Below, in pieces: positions 1-8,933 of a DNA stretch of 60,052 nt. The stretch covers positions 1 to 60,052 of the forward strand of contig CANDBT010000029.1 of NCBI GenBank assembly GCA_947383005.1, written 5' to 3'. Made by a program: the position numbers and the translations under genes. The notes under the pieces are model-generated. The model worked only from the letters and a program-made list of their open reading frames with translations. It did no database searches and was not told the DNA's origin. Positions within the stretch are counted from its first letter, which is position 1. Every line of letters begins with the position of its first letter. The DNA is from an uncultured bacterium (GTDB taxonomy: Bacteria > Bacillota > Clostridia > Lachnospirales > Lachnospiraceae).

Positions 1-56
1 AATACTTTTTAAACATTTTTCATTTTACCTATTGACATTTCTTAGCTGGACTTTAA

Positions 57-160
57 ATATAACTTATCGGAAATTGCGAAATAATTTCCGATAAAAAGCA
101 CAGCTTTTCGTGCCGTAAATCCGACTATAGGAAGCCGGTTTTGCTTCCTAATAGTATAAT
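57..160 (+). repeat. Three-hairpin structured element, copy 1
   Basis: Three consecutive stem-loops: 65-93 (TATCGGAAATT pairing with AATTTCCGATA), 98-113 (GCAC/GTGC), and 128-150 (TAGGAAGC/GCTTCCTA). A linker GCCGTAAATCCGA lies at 112-124. The same layout, linker and leading ATATARCTTATC recur at 23682-23780 with different stem sequences that still pair. A TTGACA at 32-37 could be the -35 box of a transcript starting near the first hairpin, but the -10 is poor. No gene lies in 1-409. Function unknown; an RNA leader, small RNA or MITE-like repeat are all possible. Confidence 0.6.
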
Positions 161-161
161 C

Positions 162-177
162 GTAACAGTTCAGACGG
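162..177. repeat. GTTCA-family repeat, single arm
   Basis: GTAACAGTTCAGACGG, the terminal arm of the palindromic family seen complete at 17057-17100, 21136-21221 and 24551-24743. No partner arm is visible nearby. Confidence 0.55.
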
Positions 178-409
178 AGTAGTCATGTGTTCATTAAAAT
201 GCTTTTTTAGATTATTGTCAAGGCATCCTTAAAAAGTTCGAATCAATTGTAAACATGTTCAAATCAAATCTAAAATTTTGCAAATGAAATCGCATATACA
301 TAAAAGAAAAAAGAAAGTATACTCATAATATCTAAAGAAATCAAATAAACAAGTGAAAATAACAGCAATAGTAACAAATTGTAAGAATTCCGGAGAGAGA
401 GGGATGTAT

Positions 410-1315
410 ATGCAGGTTATCGATATCCATGCTCATATTTATAGGAAAGTGGCAGGGATTACTAAGGGACAGCCCATGGCATCGACGAGTCTTGGGCGGG
501 TGACTGTCGGCAACCGTCAGGTACAGTTTCTGCCGCCGTCTTTTGAGGACAGCAGCAGCAAAACCGAGACGCTGATTGCTTATATGGATTGGTGTGGGGT
601 GGATAAAGCCCTTTTAATGCCAAATCCTTATTATGGTTATCATAATGCGTATATTAAAGAAAGTGTGGAAAAGTATCCGCAGCGGCTAAGGGGTGTGGCT
701 CTGGTGGATTTTTTGCAGGGGAAGGATGCGGCCAGGGAGTTGGCAGATATTTACGATGAAGGAGTCTTGTTCGGTTTTAAAATCGAGACTGACAGCACAT
801 TTCAATGCGCTTCTCATAAACGGATGTGCGATGAGGAGTTCAAAGATATCTGGGACTGCTGCAACCAATACCGCCAGCCGGTGTTTCTCCATATGTTCCG
901 GGACTGTGATGTGGAAGATTTGACGGTTCTTGCCGATCTTTATCCACAGATTACTTTTGTGATTTGCCATATGGGAGCAGATGCCTGTTTTCGTCCATGG
1001 GTGAAAAAGGAGAATTTTGATCATGTGCTGGATCTGGTGAAAAATCATGAGAATATGTATATCGATACATCGTCTGTACCTACTTTTTTCGGGGCGGAGG
1101 AGTATCCCTTCCCCAGCTCGATAGCTGTTATTGAAAAAGCGTATGCCGTTGTCGGGCCGGAGAAAATCATGTGGGCTTCCGATTATCCGGGGATGCTTAA
1201 TCATGCTACTTTCAAAGAGCTGATTAATTTGGTGGTTACAGGATGTAAGAACATTCCGGATAATCACAAGGAATTGATTATGGGTAAAAATGCGCAGAGG
1301 TTATTTTTTAAATAA
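410..1315 (+). CDS. Amidohydrolase family metal-dependent hydrolase
   Basis: Predicted cytoplasmic TIM-barrel hydrolase of the amidohydrolase-2 type, about 301 residues. The HxH metal motif opens the protein (IDIHAHIY). It is followed by metal-ligand-like His residues in VFLHMF and VICHMG and a late Asp in MWASDYPG, the usual order in this superfamily. GGAGAGAGAGGG at 392-403 is well spaced for ATG 410; a GTG at 353 would add 19 residues with no matching ribosome site. It lies just upstream of a sugar-type ABC importer and may process the imported compound, for example as a lactonase or decarboxylase. The substrate cannot be read from the sequence. Confidence 0.8.
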   Translation: MQVIDIHAHIYRKVAGITKGQPMASTSLGRVTVGNRQVQFLPPSFEDSSSKTETLIAYMDWCGVDKALLMPNPYYGYHNAYIKESVEKYPQRLRGVALVDFLQGKDAARELADIYDEGVLFGFKIETDSTFQCASHKRMCDEEFKDIWDCCNQYRQPVFLHMFRDCDVEDLTVLADLYPQITFVICHMGADACFRPWVKKENFDHVLDLVKNHENMYIDTSSVPTFFGAEEYPFPSSIAVIEKAYAVVGPEKIMWASDYPGMLNHATFKELINLVVTGCKNIPDNHKELIMGKNAQRLFFK

Positions 1316-1327
1316 CGGTTCAGACGG
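1312..1327. repeat. GTTCA-family repeat, single arm
   Basis: ATAACGGTTCAGACGG overlaps the stop codon of the amidohydrolase gene. A second small palindrome follows at 1368-1399 (AATGGTGAA/TTCACCATT), just ahead of the binding-protein gene. Confidence 0.5.
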
Positions 1328-1422
1328 TGTTACCCGTTTTGGATAAAGAGGTACTATTAACTACGGCAATGGTGAAACGCTTTGCTGCTGTTCACCATTA
1401 AGGAAAAGAAGGAGAGAAGAAT

Positions 1423-2541
1423 ATGAAAAAAATGTTAGCGGCAACAATGGCAATGATGATGGCATTTAGCCTGACAGCATGTTCGGGCAACAGCAATACT
1501 GCGGCCACCACGGCAGCGCCAGCGCAGGATTCGGGTACGGAAGCGCCGGAAACCAAGGCTGAAGAGCCTGATTCCAAGGAGGAAGGCGATGAGGCGGCTG
1601 CGTCCGGTGAAGGATATACCGTGGCGTTGTGCAACTATTCCATCGGTAATTCATGGAGGGCACAGATGGAACAGGAGTTTATCGCCGAGGCAGAGAGACT
1701 GAAAGAGCAGGGCGTTGTCAGTGAGTATTACATTACGAACTCTAATGAAGATATCAATAAGCAGATCAGCGATATGCAGGATCTGATAACAAAGAATGTG
1801 GATGCTATTGTTATAACGGCTGCTTCGCCTACGGCATTGGCACCTGTAGTGGAGGAAGCCACGGAAGCAGGGATCAAGGTGATATCTTTTGATAATGTCG
1901 TGGATACCGATATGCAGGTGGCAACCGTGGGAATTAACGAAGAAGAATTCGGCCGTATCGGCGCTGAATGGCTGGCGGAAAAGCTGGACGGCAAAGGCAA
2001 GATTGTTGTTCTGAATGGTGTGGCAGGAACAGCGACTGATGCTTTGCGGTGGGGCGGCGCCGAGAAAGTATTTGAACAGTATCCGGATATTGAAGTGATA
2101 GCTTCTGCCAATGCTTCCTGGGATTACGCGGAAGGCAAAGCAGCTATGGAGTCCATGCTGTCTGCCAACCCGCAAATCGACGGCGTATGGTCCCAGGGCG
2201 GCGCTATGACTCAGGGGGCAATCGATGCGTTCATTGCTGCAGGCCGTGATCTGGTTCCGATGACCAGTGAAGGAAACAACGGCGCTATCCGTGCCTGGAT
2301 CGAGAACCGTGACAATGGCCTTTCCTGCATCGCTCCTTCCAATCCTACCTATACCAGTGCGGAAGCCCTTCGGGTAGCGATTAAAGCCCTGAATGGCGAA
2401 GATGTTCCCAGCAATGTAGTGATGGAAGTATCTACCGTAACCGAAGACAACGTAGACACATATTACCGTGAAGATATGCCGGACAGCTATTGGGTGCACA
2501 CGGAATTGGATGAAGAAACGCTGGCCAAGCTGTATAAATAA
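1423..2541 (+). CDS. Sugar-type ABC transporter substrate-binding lipoprotein
   Basis: Membrane-anchored solute-binding protein of the ribose/RbsB type (Peripla_BP_4 fold), 372 residues. A signal peptide ends in a lipobox (SLTACSG), so the Cys near residue 20 is the likely lipidation site. A Thr/Ala/Glu-rich linker runs to about residue 62. The mature domain starts at YTVALCNYSIGNSWRAQM and contains the ITAASPTAL and SFDNVV patterns of this family. The ATPase and two permeases follow. Stem-loops in the gap after the gene could raise its mRNA level relative to the downstream genes, as is common for binding-protein genes. The ligand is probably a sugar or polyol but is not determined. Confidence 0.88.
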   Translation: MKKMLAATMAMMMAFSLTACSGNSNTAATTAAPAQDSGTEAPETKAEEPDSKEEGDEAAASGEGYTVALCNYSIGNSWRAQMEQEFIAEAERLKEQGVVSEYYITNSNEDINKQISDMQDLITKNVDAIVITAASPTALAPVVEEATEAGIKVISFDNVVDTDMQVATVGINEEEFGRIGAEWLAEKLDGKGKIVVLNGVAGTATDALRWGGAEKVFEQYPDIEVIASANASWDYAEGKAAMESMLSANPQIDGVWSQGGAMTQGAIDAFIAAGRDLVPMTSEGNNGAIRAWIENRDNGLSCIAPSNPTYTSAEALRVAIKALNGEDVPSNVVMEVSTVTEDNVDTYYREDMPDSYWVHTELDEETLAKLYK

Positions 2542-2564
2542 GTAACTGTGTAAAAAGGTAACTG

Positions 2565-2633
2565 CTAGTATGGGTCATACTAGTACTGCGTTGCCAAAAG
2601 AAAACATGACGGGGGCTGCCAAACACAGCCCCC
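2565..2633 (+). other. Two stem-loops between binding-protein and ATPase genes
   Basis: Perfect hairpin CTAGTATG/CATACTAG at 2565-2583, set in a weaker GGTAAC...GTTGCC frame. A second hairpin GGGGGCTG/CAGCCCCC lies at 2611-2633. Neither has a T-tract. They may protect the 3' end of the binding-protein mRNA or attenuate readthrough. Confidence 0.55.
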
Positions 2634-2637
2634 AATT

Positions 2638-2700
2638 GTAACCGTTCAGATGGGACGTTTTTTGTCCGTATGCGTCGGACAAGAAACGTTGGATGCCCAT
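2638..2700 (-). repeat. GTTCA-family repeat, inverted partial copy
   Basis: Begins GTAACCGTTCAGATGGG and contains the hairpin ACGTTTTTTGTCCG/CGGACAAGAAACGT, then TTGGATGCCCAT. This matches the copy at 21136-21221 in order and orientation, which is opposite to 24551-24743. It lies in a frame open to the ATPase gene but upstream of its true start. Confidence 0.55.
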
Positions 2701-2772
2701 TTGATGCGGAATTTGGACGGCTATCTCAGATCCGCCAGAAACGGCGCGGAAATTATAAAGGGGGGTTATATA

Positions 2773-4311
2773 TTGTCTGACAATAAAGGAAAAGAACCTT
2801 TGCTGAAAATGGAAAACATCACCAAACGTTTTGCCGGAATTACGGCCTTGGATCAGGTGAGTTTTTCTTGTGAAAAAGGCGAGGTCCACATATTAGCGGG
2901 AGAAAACGGCGCGGGAAAGAGCACAATATTGAAAATACTGTCCGGCATTCATCAGGCCGACAGTGGCGAAATCACCTGGAAAGGCCAAAAAGTGACGATA
3001 AAAGATCCCCAACAGTCACAGAAGCTGGGTATTGCCATGGTGTATCAGGAATTGACCTTGGTTGGTGAAATGACCGTGGCGGAAAATATTTTCTTGAATC
3101 AGGAACCAACAAAACCGTTTGGCGGGATCAATCAAAAGGAAATTAAGCGCCGTATTCAGGAGATTATGGATCGGTACGGCATTCACATAGATCCGGATGT
3201 AATAGTCAATACGCTTCCGGTAGCACAGCAGCAGATGGCGGAAATTTTGAAAATCCTTATTCGGGACCCGGAGTTAATTATTTTGGACGAGCCGACTTCT
3301 GCTTTGGCGAAAAAGGAAGTGGAGCAGCTTTATGCTATTGTCCGAAATTTGACAGCTATGGGAAAAACCATTATTTTTATTTCCCACCGTTTGGAAGAGC
3401 TGTTTGCTTTGGGGGACCGGATTACGGTTTTTAAAGACGGCCATTATGTAGGGACCAGGAAGATGAAAGAGATCGACGAGGAAGAATTAATCCGCATGAT
3501 GGTAGGGCGTTCCCTGGAAAATATCTTTCCTCCCGCCTTATGTGCGCCGGAGCCGGATAAAATTATTTTTGAGGTTTCGGATTTAACCGACAGTGAAGGA
3601 AAACTGAATCATATCAGTTTTCAGGTACAAAAAGGGGAGGTTCTTGGAATTGCCGGCCTGCAGGGGCACGGACAAAGCGAGCTGCTCAATGCCATCAGCG
3701 GCCTTTACAATTTAACCGGCGGCAAGGTGATGGTGAATGGACAGAAAGTGACGGTAAAAAATGCCGGACAGGCTATAGCCAACGGCATTGCCCTGGTTCC
3801 CGCAGACAGAAAAAACCAGGGGCTGATGCTGGAATTGTCCAACAGGCACAATCTTGCGGTATCCAGTATGAAAAAACGGATGAAAGGCCCCTTTATCGAT
3901 AAAAAGGCGGAGTCCTCTTTTGTGGAGGATATGGTGAAACGGCTGGCTATCAAAATCGGTAATGTGGAACTTCCGGTATCCAGTTTGTCCGGAGGAAACC
4001 AGCAGAAAGTGGTATTGGGTAAGGAGTTGGCTACGGAACCTAAGGTGATTTTGTTTGACGAACCTACCCGCGGCATTGACGTGGAAGCTAAACGTGAGTT
4101 TTATACCATTATGCACCAGTTGGCAGCGGACGGCGTGGCGGTAATTATGAACTCCAGTGACATGATGGAGATTATCGGCATGAGCGATCGGGTTATGGTA
4201 ATGTATGAAGGACGGATTACCGGCATTCTGAAAAAAGAAGAACTGAATGAGGAACTGATTATGCAGTATGCCATGGGATTGCAGAAAAATGAAGAGGAGG
4301 CAGGTGCATAG
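2773..4311 (+). CDS. Sugar ABC transporter ATP-binding protein (double ABC domain)
   Basis: ATPase of a ribose/galactose-type importer, 512 residues with two ABC cassettes, the normal size for RbsA/MglA proteins. The first cassette has Walker A GENGAGKST and Walker B LIILDEPTSAL. The second has the degenerate GLQGHGQSE P-loop, LSGGNQQKV signature and VILFDEPTRGID typical of the family. The frame is open from 2650, but AAAGGGGGG at 2757-2765 points to TTG 2773, and the upstream part is a dispersed repeat rather than protein. Works with the two permeases downstream. Confidence 0.88.
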   Translation: MSDNKGKEPLLKMENITKRFAGITALDQVSFSCEKGEVHILAGENGAGKSTILKILSGIHQADSGEITWKGQKVTIKDPQQSQKLGIAMVYQELTLVGEMTVAENIFLNQEPTKPFGGINQKEIKRRIQEIMDRYGIHIDPDVIVNTLPVAQQQMAEILKILIRDPELIILDEPTSALAKKEVEQLYAIVRNLTAMGKTIIFISHRLEELFALGDRITVFKDGHYVGTRKMKEIDEEELIRMMVGRSLENIFPPALCAPEPDKIIFEVSDLTDSEGKLNHISFQVQKGEVLGIAGLQGHGQSELLNAISGLYNLTGGKVMVNGQKVTVKNAGQAIANGIALVPADRKNQGLMLELSNRHNLAVSSMKKRMKGPFIDKKAESSFVEDMVKRLAIKIGNVELPVSSLSGGNQQKVVLGKELATEPKVILFDEPTRGIDVEAKREFYTIMHQLAADGVAVIMNSSDMMEIIGMSDRVMVMYEGRITGILKKEELNEELIMQYAMGLQKNEEEAGA

Positions 4312-4313
4312 CG

Positions 4314-5273
4314 ATGAAGAAAAAAAACGTTTTTGATTCCAATTTTTTTCAAAAGCATGGACATACCATGATCATCTATGGTTTTCTGTTTGCCTTGATG
4401 TTGTTTGTCAGCTTGTTTAATGAAAGCTTTTTTACCTTAGGGAATCTAAAGAATCTGCTGCGCAGCTCCATGCCGCTTTTAATGGTGGGTTTGGGACAGA
4501 CTCTGATTATTTTGACCGGGGGCATTGATTTATCTTTAGGCGGGATCGTGGCTTTGGGTAATGTCGTGTGTGTAACGCTGATGGATCCGGACAGCCCTGC
4601 AGGATTCCTGATGCCTGTGGCAGTAACGCTTTTGATGGGGCTGGCCTGTGGCGCCTGCAACGGGCTGATGATTACGAAAGGGCGTTTGGCGCCGATTATT
4701 GTAACTATCGCTACAACGGCTGTATTTGACGGTTTGGCTCTGCTTATTATGCCAAAGCCCGGCGGTTCCGTGCACAGGGCTTTCGCCCGCGCGATGACCA
4801 GGGGCTTGGGCGGGGCTGCTCCGCTGTTGCTTTTCCTGGTTGTATTGTTCCTGATTCGCAGGCTGACAAATCATATGCCTTACGGCAAAGCTCTGCGGGC
4901 AATCGGCGGAAGTGAGAATGCTGCTTATTCTACGGGTATCCGGGTGGAGAGAGTGAAATTGCTGGCTTATACTTTGGCGGGGCTGCTCTGTGCTATTGCC
5001 GGCATTTTCTTAAGTGCGCAGATCAATTCGGCAGATGCCACCATCGGCAAGAATTACGCGATGAACGCCATAACGGCTACGGTAGTCGGCGGGACGGCAA
5101 TGACCGGAGCGGTAGGTGATCCGCTGGGGACGGTGGCAGGGGTATTTATCATAGCGATTATCAACAATATGCTGAATCTGTTTGGCGTATCTTCTTTTTA
5201 CCAGTTCGTGTGCCAGGGATTGATTCTGATTGTTGCTCTTTCCTTCAGCGCATTGCGGAAAAAACACAGTTAG
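4314..5273 (+). CDS. Sugar ABC transporter permease (RbsC-like), first
   Basis: Integral membrane permease of the ribose-type importer, 319 residues with about eight to ten hydrophobic segments. The hallmark GQTLIILTGGIDLSLGG lies near residues 60-77 and the C-terminal VVGGTAMTGAVGDPLGT loop contacts the ATPase. It starts two bases after the ATPase stop, with AGAGGAGG upstream. The presence of two different permeases suggests a heterodimeric channel. Confidence 0.88.
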   Translation: MKKKNVFDSNFFQKHGHTMIIYGFLFALMLFVSLFNESFFTLGNLKNLLRSSMPLLMVGLGQTLIILTGGIDLSLGGIVALGNVVCVTLMDPDSPAGFLMPVAVTLLMGLACGACNGLMITKGRLAPIIVTIATTAVFDGLALLIMPKPGGSVHRAFARAMTRGLGGAAPLLLFLVVLFLIRRLTNHMPYGKALRAIGGSENAAYSTGIRVERVKLLAYTLAGLLCAIAGIFLSAQINSADATIGKNYAMNAITATVVGGTAMTGAVGDPLGTVAGVFIIAIINNMLNLFGVSSFYQFVCQGLILIVALSFSALRKKHS

Positions 5274-5287
5274 GGGGGGGCGGATAA

Positions 5288-6271
5288 ATGAGTAATCGAC
5301 AAAATGGCGGCAGGACGGTATCGACGGCAGCGTTGTTAAAACAGTGTACGGAAAACGCCCAGGTGATGGTTTATGTGATTCTTCTGGTGCTGCTTTTATT
5401 GGCACAGATTCTTTCCCCAGGATATTTGAAACCTTCGCATGTGGCGGGAATCCTCCGTCTGGCTTCGTTTATGGGTATTGCGGCTATCGGGCAGAATTTG
5501 ACCATTTTAACCGGGGGGATTGACTTATCCATTGCCAATACCATTACATTTGCCAATATTATCGGCGCACAGTTGATGATGGGGCGGGATGAAAATATGT
5601 TAAAAGCCTTTTTGGCGGTAATTGTGATGGGCTTGGTCATCGGAACGGTAAACGGAGCAGGCATACGTTTTCTGAAAATTCCGCCTTTTATTATGACTCT
5701 TGGCGTGGGAACAGTGGTACAAGGTATTTTTCTGATCTATACGAAGGGTGCGCCGAAGGGCAATGCTGCACCTTTTTTGAGAAGCATTTGCGGTCAAAGC
5801 ATGTTTGGCATTATTTCCGGCATTGTGATATTTTGGCTGATTTTCGCGGTAGCGGCTGTAATTATTTTGAAAAAGACTCCTTACGGCCGAAAAATTTATT
5901 CTGTCGGCATTAATGAGCAGGCAGCCAGATTTTCCGGCATACATACGGGGTGGATGATTTTTTCGGTATATATGTTGTCGGCAGTAATTGCGGCAATAGC
6001 CGGATTTTTACTGGTGGGCTATACCGGAACGAGTTTTTTGGATGTGGGAACCAGCTATAACACCAAAACCATTGCGGCAGTAATCATTGGAGGAACAGCG
6101 ATCAGCGGCGGCAAAGGCGGTTATTTGGGAACTGTGGCTGGTGCGGTGATTATGACGGTGCTGGATGACTTTTTGACTATCGTCAGTATTCCCGAGGCCG
6201 GACGGCAGATTATGCAGGGAGTGATTATTTTGATGCTGGTACTGATTTACAGCAGGGAGAAAAAGAAATAA
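5288..6271 (+). CDS. Sugar ABC transporter permease (RbsC-like), second
   Basis: Second permease, 327 residues, paralogous to the preceding gene. It has GQNLTILTGGIDLSIAN and IIGGTAISGGKGGYLGT, the same two family signatures. A G-rich ribosome site precedes ATG 5288. It is the last gene of the importer operon; a terminator follows at 6300-6329. Confidence 0.87.
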   Translation: MSNRQNGGRTVSTAALLKQCTENAQVMVYVILLVLLLLAQILSPGYLKPSHVAGILRLASFMGIAAIGQNLTILTGGIDLSIANTITFANIIGAQLMMGRDENMLKAFLAVIVMGLVIGTVNGAGIRFLKIPPFIMTLGVGTVVQGIFLIYTKGAPKGNAAPFLRSICGQSMFGIISGIVIFWLIFAVAAVIILKKTPYGRKIYSVGINEQAARFSGIHTGWMIFSVYMLSAVIAAIAGFLLVGYTGTSFLDVGTSYNTKTIAAVIIGGTAISGGKGGYLGTVAGAVIMTVLDDFLTIVSIPEAGRQIMQGVIILMLVLIYSREKKK

Positions 6272-6299
6272 TAACCGGAAAACAGATATGTGTTCTTGA

Positions 6300-6329
6300 A
6301 ATGCCTTGGCGGAAAGCCGGGCATTTTTT
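6300..6329 (+). terminator. Rho-independent terminator of the ABC importer operon
   Basis: Stem AATGCC/GGCATT with an inner GGC/GCC pair, followed by six T residues, 28 bases after the second permease stop. Confidence 0.7.
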
Positions 6330-6332
6330 ATG

Positions 6333-6394
6333 CACAGGCCCGCACAGAGGAATATGCCGCTAAAGCGGCGTGCGGGCCGCGCGGTGAGTAGGGG
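6333..6394 (+). repeat. GGCCCG...CGGGCC intergenic repeat, copy 1
   Basis: Palindrome GGCCCGCA...TGCGGGCC with a nested GCCGC/GCGGC hairpin, followed by GCGCGGTGAGTAGGG. Related copies lie at 23438-23505 and 51014-51084. A single GTTCA-family arm, CCGTCTGAACTGTTAC, follows at 6408-6423. Confidence 0.6.
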
Positions 6395-6463
6395 AGCAGC
6401 CTTCCCTCCGTCTGAACTGTTACATGCACATGGGAGCCCGGTCAAGAGGAGTTAAAATACCTT

Positions 6464-6492
6464 TTGACCCCAACATCAAATTATGATACAAT
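6464..6492 (+). promoter_or_regulatory. Sigma-A promoter of the alcohol dehydrogenase gene
   Basis: TTGACC at 6464-6469, a 17-base spacer, then TACAAT at 6487-6492. GGAGG at 6520-6524 and GTG at 6531 follow at normal distances. Confidence 0.7.
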
Positions 6493-6530
6493 GAAAAATT
6501 AGTAGAGATGACAAAAAATGGAGGTCGAAG

Positions 6531-7709
6531 GTGAATAATTTTGAGTTTTATACTCCTACCCGGATGATTTTTGGGAAAGAGACTCATCGGCAGGCGGGGA
6601 AAATTATCAGAGAATATGGGTTTAAGAAGGTATTGTTGCATTTTGGCGGGTCCAGTGCGAAAAAATCGGGGCTTTTGGATAACGTGACGGCCGATTTGGA
6701 AGCGGAGGGAATTGAGGTTGTGGCTTTGGGCGGTGTCAGGCCAAATCCGGCGCTATCGCTGGCGAGAAAAGGGATAAGCTTGTGCCGGAATGAGAAGGTT
6801 GATTTTGTTCTGGCTGTAGGCGGCGGCAGCGTCATCGATTCGGCAAAATGTATTGCGGACGGCGCGGGAAATCCGGAAGATGACGTGTGGGATTATTTTT
6901 TAAAGAAGAAAATGCCGTCGGCTGCCCTTCCGGTGGGAGTGATTCTTACCTTGTCTGCTTCGGGAAGCGAGATGAGTTCATCCTGCGTGATGAGCAATGA
7001 AGAGAACGGAATGAAAAGAGGCTTTAACAGTGTGACTCATCGTCCTTTGTTTGCCATTTGCAATCCGGAATTGACTTATACGGTGAGCCGCTTCCAGACG
7101 GGCTGTGGTACAGTGGATATTATGATGCATACGCTGGAGCGCTATTTTACGCAGACCCAAAATACGGCAGTTACCGATCGGCTGGCGGAAGGGCTGCTTA
7201 AGGCGGTTATCGAGGCTGGCCGGACGGCGGATCAATACCCCGAAGACTATGAAGCAAGGGCGTCCCTGATGTGGGCGGGGAGTTTGTCACATAATGACCT
7301 GACAGGGGCGGGGCGTGATTTTATGATGCAGGTGCATCAACTGGAACATGAACTTTCTGGTATGTATCCGGCTATTGCCCACGGGGCTGGCCTTTCTGCC
7401 CTTTGGCCATCTTGGGCCAGATTTGTGTGCCCTTCGAATGTAAGCCGTTTCGCTCAATATGCGGTAAATGTGTGGAATTTGGATATGGATTTTGAAAATC
7501 CTTTAAAGACAGCGATGGCGGGGATTCAGGCTACGGAGGACTTTTTTAAGAGCCTGAATATGCCGGTTTCTTTAAAGGAATTGGGTGTGGAACCGGGACG
7601 GATTGAGGAACTGGCAGAAAAATGTACGAATATGGGCGCCCGCACATTGCCGGGGATACGGGAATTAGGAAAAGAGGAAATGGTAGAAATTTACCAGATG
7701 GCTTTGTAA
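6531..7709 (+). CDS. Iron-containing alcohol dehydrogenase (butanol dehydrogenase type)
   Basis: NAD(P)H-dependent, Fe2+-type (group III) alcohol dehydrogenase of 392 residues, resembling YqhD/BdhA. The nucleotide-binding VLAVGGGSVIDSAK lies near residues 95-110. Metal ligands are the Asp in GTVDIMMHT and the His residues in HQLEHELSG and AIAHGAGL. The start is GTG, chosen for the GGAGG six bases upstream and the promoter at 6464-6492. It has its own promoter and terminator, so it is a separate unit from the importer. It probably reduces an aldehyde in fermentation; the exact substrate is open. Confidence 0.88.
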   Translation: MNNFEFYTPTRMIFGKETHRQAGKIIREYGFKKVLLHFGGSSAKKSGLLDNVTADLEAEGIEVVALGGVRPNPALSLARKGISLCRNEKVDFVLAVGGGSVIDSAKCIADGAGNPEDDVWDYFLKKKMPSAALPVGVILTLSASGSEMSSSCVMSNEENGMKRGFNSVTHRPLFAICNPELTYTVSRFQTGCGTVDIMMHTLERYFTQTQNTAVTDRLAEGLLKAVIEAGRTADQYPEDYEARASLMWAGSLSHNDLTGAGRDFMMQVHQLEHELSGMYPAIAHGAGLSALWPSWARFVCPSNVSRFAQYAVNVWNLDMDFENPLKTAMAGIQATEDFFKSLNMPVSLKELGVEPGRIEELAEKCTNMGARTLPGIRELGKEEMVEIYQMAL

Positions 7710-7713
7710 AAGG

Positions 7714-7743
7714 GTAACAGTTCAAGGTTATCTGAACGGTTAC
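7714..7743. repeat. GTTCA-family palindrome, minimal form
   Basis: GTAACAGTTCA at 7714-7724 pairs with TGAACGGTTAC at 7733-7743 around an eight-base loop. This is the shortest complete form of the family. Confidence 0.6.
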
Positions 7744-7748
7744 TAAAG

Positions 7749-7774
7749 AGAGTCCGGCATACCGGACTCTTTTT
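7749..7774 (+). terminator. Rho-independent terminator after the alcohol dehydrogenase
   Basis: Perfect nine-base stem AGAGTCCGG/CCGGACTCT with a CATA loop and a run of five T. It ends just before the ApbE ribosome site, so the apbE promoter must be weak readthrough or overlapping; none is clear. Confidence 0.75.
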
Positions 7775-7784
7775 GGAGATGGAT

Positions 7785-8870
7785 ATGAAAAAAATGAATT
7801 TGACAATTCCTGCGGTGATGGCAGTTTTGCTGATTTTGCTTTTTGTTCCGATGATGGGTGGCATGATGGAAAATCCCTTTTCCATGGCGGATTTTGTTTG
7901 GCAGAAACGGCAGGAATCGTTCAGTGCGCAATATTTTGACTATTTTGATACTTTTACTACTTTTACGGTTTACGCTGATGACGAGGAGCAATTTAAGGAA
8001 TATGCGGCGGCGTTCGAGGAGGAATTGAAAGCTTGCCATCAGAAATTTAATATTTATGAGAGTTATCCGGGGATAAACAATATCAAAACCATCAATGACA
8101 ATGCAGGAATTACTCCGGTTCGGGTGGATGCAGAAATTCTGGATTTGCTGGAATTTTCCCGGGAGAAATACGAAGAAACCGGGGGAAAGATAAATGTGGC
8201 GATGGGGAGCGTATTAACCCTCTGGCATGACTGCCGTGAGGCGGCTCTGGCGAATCCGGAAGAGGCAACCATACCGGATGAATATGAACTTAAGCAGGCG
8301 GCGGCCTATACGGATATAGAAAATATGGTTATCAATCGACAGAAATCCACGGTGTATCTGACGGATACGCATGTAAAGCTGGATGTGGGTGCAGTAGCGA
8401 AAGGTTATACGGCTCAGCGCGTCAGTGAAAAATTGCAGCAGATGGGGGTTTCTTCCGCTTTGATCAGCATCGGGGGAAATGTGCAGGCTATTGGAGCAAA
8501 AGCAGATCGGGAACCATGGAGAGTGGGGATACAAGACCCCAATACCCAATCGGTTCTTCTTGCTTTAAATCTGCAGGGAATGGCTTTAGTGACCAGCGGG
8601 ACGTATCAGCGGTATTATGAGATAGACGGGGTGAGGTATCATCATATTATCGATCCGGATACATGGATGCCGCGTTACGATTACCAATCGGTTACAATTT
8701 TGTGTCCGGACGGAAGGGAGGCAGATGCCCTCTCTACGGCGGTTTTTAATATGACTCTGGCGGAAGGGCAGTCATTGGTAGAGTCCCTGCCGGATACGGA
8801 GGCATTTTGGGTATTGGCGGATGGGAAACAGGTATGCAGCCCAGGGTTTAACGTTTATGTGAAACAATAA
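7785..8870 (+). CDS. apbE: FAD:protein FMN transferase (ApbE family)
   Basis: Enzyme that transfers FMN from FAD to a Thr or Ser of target flavoproteins such as Rnf/Nqr subunits; acts outside the membrane. About 361 residues with an N-terminal hydrophobic anchor (residues 5-24). ApbE patterns are visible: KLDVGAVAKGYTAQ, SALISIGGNVQAIG, HHIIDPDTWMP and DALSTAVFNMT. ATG 7785 is chosen because GGAG at 7775-7778 is six bases upstream. Its target cannot be identified here; no Rnf or Nqr gene is in the window. Confidence 0.87.
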   Translation: MKKMNLTIPAVMAVLLILLFVPMMGGMMENPFSMADFVWQKRQESFSAQYFDYFDTFTTFTVYADDEEQFKEYAAAFEEELKACHQKFNIYESYPGINNIKTINDNAGITPVRVDAEILDLLEFSREKYEETGGKINVAMGSVLTLWHDCREAALANPEEATIPDEYELKQAAAYTDIENMVINRQKSTVYLTDTHVKLDVGAVAKGYTAQRVSEKLQQMGVSSALISIGGNVQAIGAKADREPWRVGIQDPNTQSVLLALNLQGMALVTSGTYQRYYEIDGVRYHHIIDPDTWMPRYDYQSVTILCPDGREADALSTAVFNMTLAEGQSLVESLPDTEAFWVLADGKQVCSPGFNVYVKQ

Positions 8871-8933
8871 CACAATAGCTGCTGTTTGGTTGGTTATGCG
8901 GTATGAGGAAGGGAAATATGGAGGAGCGCCGGA

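Noticed and set aside
1651-2499. 282-codon minus-strand open frame opposite the binding-protein gene
   Set aside because: The plus-strand gene has a lipobox and family motifs; the antisense frame has none.
2650-2772. N-terminal extension of the ABC ATPase
   Set aside because: The DNA is a GTTCA-family repeat; a strong ribosome site precedes TTG 2773.
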